Assembly: GCA_023436525.1 (NCBI GenBank) | Contig: JAEZIW010000119.1 | Span: 1 to 7,522, forward strand | Direction of reading: 5' to 3' | DNA from: Bacillota bacterium | GTDB lineage: Bacteria > Bacillota > Clostridia > Christensenellales > SZUA-584 | Length of the DNA: 7,522 nucleotides | Shown: piece after piece, positions 4,402-7,522 of the stretch | Numbering within the stretch: the first letter of the stretch is position 1 | Layout of the letters: each line of letters begins with the position of its first letter | Program-made: the position numbers and the translations under genes | The notes under the pieces: generated by a model | What the model was told of the DNA's origin: nothing | Databases searched by the model: none | The model's input: only the letters and a program-made list of their open reading frames with translations

Positions 4402-6261
4402 CTATTTGTCGCGCCGTGACGAGAAATACACAGCCAGGACAGAAATATCCGCAGGCGACACGCCCGGAATACGCATGGCCTGCCCCAGCGTTTCGGGTTT
4501 CACGGCACAAAGCTTGGCCGCCGCCTCAAGCCGCAGCCCTTTTACTGCCTTGTAATCAAAATCTTCCGGCAGTTTCTTTTTTTCGAGCGACTCAAACCGC
4601 TTCACCTGGCGCTCCTGCTTGTCGATATAGCCCGCGTAGCGTATCTCAGTTTCCACGCAATCGGCCACTTCACGCGGCGCATCCGCCCCGCAAACATCTT
4701 TAAGATCATAATAGCCGATGCCCTGACGCGTCAGCAATACCGCCGCCTTCACAACGCTTTTCAGCTCGGTCTGCCCTTTGGCAGTCAGCAGCGCATTCGC
4801 GCGCGTGATATCCACCGAGCAGTTAAACAAACGCTGCTTTTCTTTTTCCACCGCGTCACGCTTTTTCATGAACAAATCATACCGTTCATCGGTGACGAGG
4901 CCCACCCGGCGCCCCTTTTCGGTCAGCCGCACGTCCGCGTTGTCCTGACGCAGCAGCAGCCGGTATTCCGCGCGCGCCGTCATCATACGGTACGGTTCCG
5001 ATGTGCCCTTGGTCACGAGATCGTCGATCAACACGCCGGCATACGCGTCGCTTCGTTCCAGCGTCAGCGGCTCATCCTGCTTCACATATAGCGCTGCATT
5101 GATCCCCGCGATGATGCCCTGTGCCGCCGCCTCCTCGTACCCGGATGTGCCGTTGATCTGTCCCGCGCAAAACAACCCGCCCACCTGCTTTGATTCGAGC
5201 GATGCTTTGATGCCGAGCGGGTCGATACAGTCGTATTCAATCGCATAAGCGGTGCGCATAATCACCGCATTTTCCAGCCCCGGCACACTGCGGTACATTT
5301 CCTTTTGCACGTCTTCGGGCAATGATGAGCTCATGCCCTGTATATACATCTCGTTGGTCCACTCACCTTCGGGCTCTATAAATATCTGATGGCGATCCCG
5401 GTGCGGAAACTTAACCACCTTGTCTTCGATAGACGGGCAGTACCGCGGCCCCGTGCCTTCAATCACGCCGCTGTACAGCGGGCTGCGGTGAATGTTTCGC
5501 CGAATAATCTCATGCGTCTGCTCTGTCGTGTATGTCAGATAACACGGATGCTGTTTCTTGGGCGCGCCCGTCGTTAAAAACGAATGATATTGCGGGTGCT
5601 CGTCGCCGTACTGCGGCTGCGTCTTTGTTAAATCGATGCTGCGTCGGTCCACGCGCGCGGGCGTTCCCGTCTTAAATCGCTGCACGTTAAACCCCAGCTC
5701 AGCAAGGCTTAATTTATCGGCCGGAGCCAAGCCGGACGGCCCTGCCGAAACCATATGTTCGCCGATAATCACACGGCCTTTTAAATAAACACCCGTGCAC
5801 AGCACCACGGTCTTTGCCTCATACTGCGCGCCAAGGCTCGTTTCCACGCCGCTGACGCGCCCGTGCGCCGTCGTCACGCGCGACACCTCCGCGCTGACGA
5901 TATCGAGATTATCCGTGTTCTCGAGCGTCCATTTCATCACACGCTGATACAGCTTCTTGTCCTGCTGCGAGCGCAGCGACTGTACCGCCGCCCCCTTGCT
6001 GGTGCCAAGCAGTTTTATCTGCATATACGCCGCGTCGGCACAGAGCCCCATCTGCCCGCCCAGCGCGTCGATTTCACGCACAAGGTGCCCTTTGCTCGTG
6101 CCGCCGATCGACGGATTGCACGCCATCAACGCAATTCCGTCGAGGTTGATTGTCAGCAGCAGTGTTTTTTGCCCGAGACGCGCACAAGCAAGCGCGGCCT
6201 CACAGCCCGCATGGCCCGCGCCCACCACCACCACATCATATTTTCCGGCATTGTATCCCAT
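4402..6261 (-). CDS. mnmG: tRNA uridine-5-carboxymethylaminomethyl modification enzyme MnmG (GidA)
   Basis: FAD-dependent partner of MnmE; the complex adds an aminomethyl or carboxymethylaminomethyl group to C5 of U34 in tRNAs that read NNA/NNG codons, using methylene-tetrahydrofolate. The 619 residues are the usual length. Visible: a Rossmann FAD-binding motif GAGHAGCEAA (14-23); MACNPSIGG (46-54) with conserved Cys48; RFKTGTPAR (195-203); GPRYCPSIEDK (271-281) with the family's second conserved Cys, C275; a second dinucleotide-type region, GLFCAGQINGTSGYEEA (362-378); and the helical C-terminal domain that contacts tRNA and MnmE, with LRIPG-like MRIPGVSPADI (596-606). Start: ATG at 6261, preceded by GGGGA (6272-6268) at 6 bases; MGYNAGKYDVVVVGAGHAG is the typical N-terminus. 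A longer version from TTG at 6288 would overlap mnmE and lacks support. It lies one base after the mnmE stop, so coupling is likely. rsmG, the usual next gene, is missing. Confidence 0.97.
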   Translation of the reverse strand: MGYNAGKYDVVVVGAGHAGCEAALACARLGQKTLLLTINLDGIALMACNPSIGGTSKGHLVREIDALGGQMGLCADAAYMQIKLLGTSKGAAVQSLRSQQDKKLYQRVMKWTLENTDNLDIVSAEVSRVTTAHGRVSGVETSLGAQYEAKTVVLCTGVYLKGRVIIGEHMVSAGPSGLAPADKLSLAELGFNVQRFKTGTPARVDRRSIDLTKTQPQYGDEHPQYHSFLTTGAPKKQHPCYLTYTTEQTHEIIRRNIHRSPLYSGVIEGTGPRYCPSIEDKVVKFPHRDRHQIFIEPEGEWTNEMYIQGMSSSLPEDVQKEMYRSVPGLENAVIMRTAYAIEYDCIDPLGIKASLESKQVGGLFCAGQINGTSGYEEAAAQGIIAGINAALYVKQDEPLTLERSDAYAGVLIDDLVTKGTSEPYRMMTARAEYRLLLRQDNADVRLTEKGRRVGLVTDERYDLFMKKRDAVEKEKQRLFNCSVDITRANALLTAKGQTELKSVVKAAVLLTRQGIGYYDLKDVCGADAPREVADCVETEIRYAGYIDKQERQVKRFESLEKKKLPEDFDYKAVKGLRLEAAAKLCAVKPETLGQAMRIPGVSPADISVLAVYFSSRRDK

Positions 6262-6262
6262 A

Positions 6263-7522
6263 TTATTTCCCCAAACAGAACGTATCAAAAATGTTATGTA
6301 TAATCTCTTCCGTCGCGGTCACACCGGTGATTTCGCCGAGCCTGTCCCACGCTTCCTTGATATCGATCGTCACGCAGTCAAGATCGGCGGTGTCAAACGC
6401 ACCGAGTGCCGCCTGAAGGCTTTCGGCGGCGGCATTCAGCCGCTCCCAATGGCGCTCGTTGGTCACCACCACATCGTCCGCATCCCCCAGCTCCGGCAGC
6501 CGAATGGCATTCAGCAGCGCATCGCGCCCCTGCCCCGTTGCCGCGCTGACTTCCACACAGTCACAGCCGAATTTCGCTTTTGCATCCTTGTCCGTCACCG
6601 CCGCTGCAAGATCGCATTTGTTCAGCACAACGACCACATCCCCGTGAAGCGACGCGAAAATTTCCTCGTCCTCCGGCGTGATGCCCGCCGAGCGGTCAAT
6701 CACAAACAATGTGAGATCGGCGTCCCTTGCGGTATCGCGCGCGCGTTCAATGCCGATTTGCTCCACCGCATCGGCGCTGTGGCGTATGCCCGCCGTATCG
6801 GTCACACGCACCGGGAAACCGTCTTTAATGATCACATCGTCCACGGCGTCGCGCGTGGTGCCGGGTATCGCCGTCACAATCGCGCGGTCTTTATCAATAA
6901 GCATATTGAAAAGCGACGATTTTCCCACATTGGGCCGCCCGACAATCGCCACATTAAAGCCGCTTTGGAGCATGCGCCCCGATTCAAACGTATCGGCCAG
7001 CAAAAGCGTCTCGCGGCGCGCCCTTTCAATCAGCGGCACAGCATCTCTTTGTATGTCCGCTTCAATATCTTCCTCGGGGTATTCAATGCCCGCCTCAATG
7101 ATGCTGATGGCATCCGTCAGCTGCTTTTGTACGGCGCTGATTTTATTAAAAAGGCCTCCGGACAATTGGCGCAGCGCCGCGCTGGCGGCTGCCGCCGAAT
7201 TTGCGCCGATCAGCTCCATCACGGCTCCGGCTGCCGAGAGATCCATCTTCCCCGCCAGAAACGCACGTTGTGTGAATTCCCCGGGCGCGGCTAACCGCGC
7301 GCCGTTTTTAGCCAATGCGTTCATCACGCGCGACAGCGTGACCCGGCCGCCATGCGTGTATATTTCCGCCATGTCTTCACCGGTGTAGCTGCGCGGCGCA
7401 TAAAAGCAGGCTGCCATCACGTCATCAGCACACCCGTTATCATCTTCAATCGTCCCGCGGACCATCCGGGCATGCTGTTTTTTATGGCTGCCGCGAAACA
7501 CTGCAGCCAGCACGTTATGAGC
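6263..7522 (-). CDS. mnmE: tRNA modification GTPase MnmE (TrmE), 5' end outside window
   Basis: Cytoplasmic GTPase partner of MnmG in U34 modification. The gene is open to the window edge; 419 codons are visible, and comparison with the usual length of about 450-460 suggests some 30-40 N-terminal residues are missing. Counting from the first complete visible codon: the rest of the folate-binding N-domain with SYTGEDMAEIYTHGG (45-59); a helical domain containing EAGIEYPEED (143-152); the G domain with GRPNVGKS (195-202), switch motif GTTRD (221-225), DTAG (242-245) and NKCD (301-304); a helical C-terminal part; and the terminal FCLGK, the family's conserved CxGK ending with its essential Cys. 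All GTPase motifs are intact. The last codons GGG-AAA-TAA also supply the ribosome binding site for mnmG. GTG at 7513 is an internal valine codon, not the start. Confidence 0.96.
   Translation of the reverse strand, partial: AHNVLAAVFRGSHKKQHARMVRGTIEDDNGCADDVMAACFYAPRSYTGEDMAEIYTHGGRVTLSRVMNALAKNGARLAAPGEFTQRAFLAGKMDLSAAGAVMELIGANSAAAASAALRQLSGGLFNKISAVQKQLTDAISIIEAGIEYPEEDIEADIQRDAVPLIERARRETLLLADTFESGRMLQSGFNVAIVGRPNVGKSSLFNMLIDKDRAIVTAIPGTTRDAVDDVIIKDGFPVRVTDTAGIRHSADAVEQIGIERARDTARDADLTLFVIDRSAGITPEDEEIFASLHGDVVVVLNKCDLAAAVTDKDAKAKFGCDCVEVSAATGQGRDALLNAIRLPELGDADDVVVTNERHWERLNAAAESLQAALGAFDTADLDCVTIDIKEAWDRLGEITGVTATEEIIHNIFDTFCLGK

Noticed and set aside
6262..6288. A longer mnmG beginning at TTG 6288.
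   Set aside because: It adds nine residues (MIRSVWGNN) that are simply the out-of-frame end of mnmE. The ATG at 6261 has the better-placed SD and the standard family N-terminus.
5957..7294. A 445-codon plus-strand open frame opposite mnmG and mnmE.
   Set aside because: It runs antisense across two well-defined genes and their junction. Its product is rich in Arg, His and Ala with no domain logic, and I see no SD. It is a by-product of codon bias on the minus strand.

Overview
The window is a compact, one-directional block of bacterial housekeeping genes, all read from the minus strand. In transcription order they are: mnmE (5' end outside the window), mnmG, tilS, hpt, ftsH, then a long non-coding stretch and the first 18 codons of an unidentified gene that leaves the window at position 1. 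The ORFs are unbroken and every family motif checked is present, apart from one substitution in TilS. I see no tRNA or rRNA gene, no CRISPR array and no transposase.

The organism is most likely a member of the Bacillota (Firmicutes), probably an anaerobic clostridium-like lineage. The reasons are AGGAGG-type ribosome binding sites, a TTG start on ftsH, a consensus-like sigma-A promoter (TTGAAA, 17 bp, TACAAT), a Gram-positive-style tilS-hpt-ftsH run, and base composition near one half G+C with AT-rich spacers. This is inference; the species cannot be named from the sequence.

Region by region (minus strand, so read from high to low coordinates). 7522-4402: mnmE and mnmG, separated by one base, encode the two partners that modify U34 in the wobble position of several tRNAs. 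4401-4336: a 66-base spacer with a possible promoter whose start point would fall on the tilS ATG. 4335-2466: tilS (lysidine synthase, C34 of tRNA-Ile2) and hpt (hypoxanthine phosphoribosyltransferase), again one base apart. 2465-2361: spacer with a good sigma-A promoter for ftsH. 2360-447: ftsH, membrane AAA+ metalloprotease. 446-56: about 390 bases without a gene, holding a 97-bp imperfect inverted repeat, a weak terminator, a promoter and a roughly 180-nt structured leader RNA. 55-1: start of the unidentified gene.

Two themes stand out. First, two wobble-base tRNA modification modules that usually sit in different operons (mnmE-mnmG, normally followed by rsmG; and tilS-hpt-ftsH) are joined head to tail, with rsmG absent. 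Second, the leader upstream of the truncated gene looks like a regulatory RNA (several nested helices, a repeated CUUGCCG segment able to compete for one partner, a strong SD). It does not match any riboswitch class I can recall and is the best candidate here for something undescribed.
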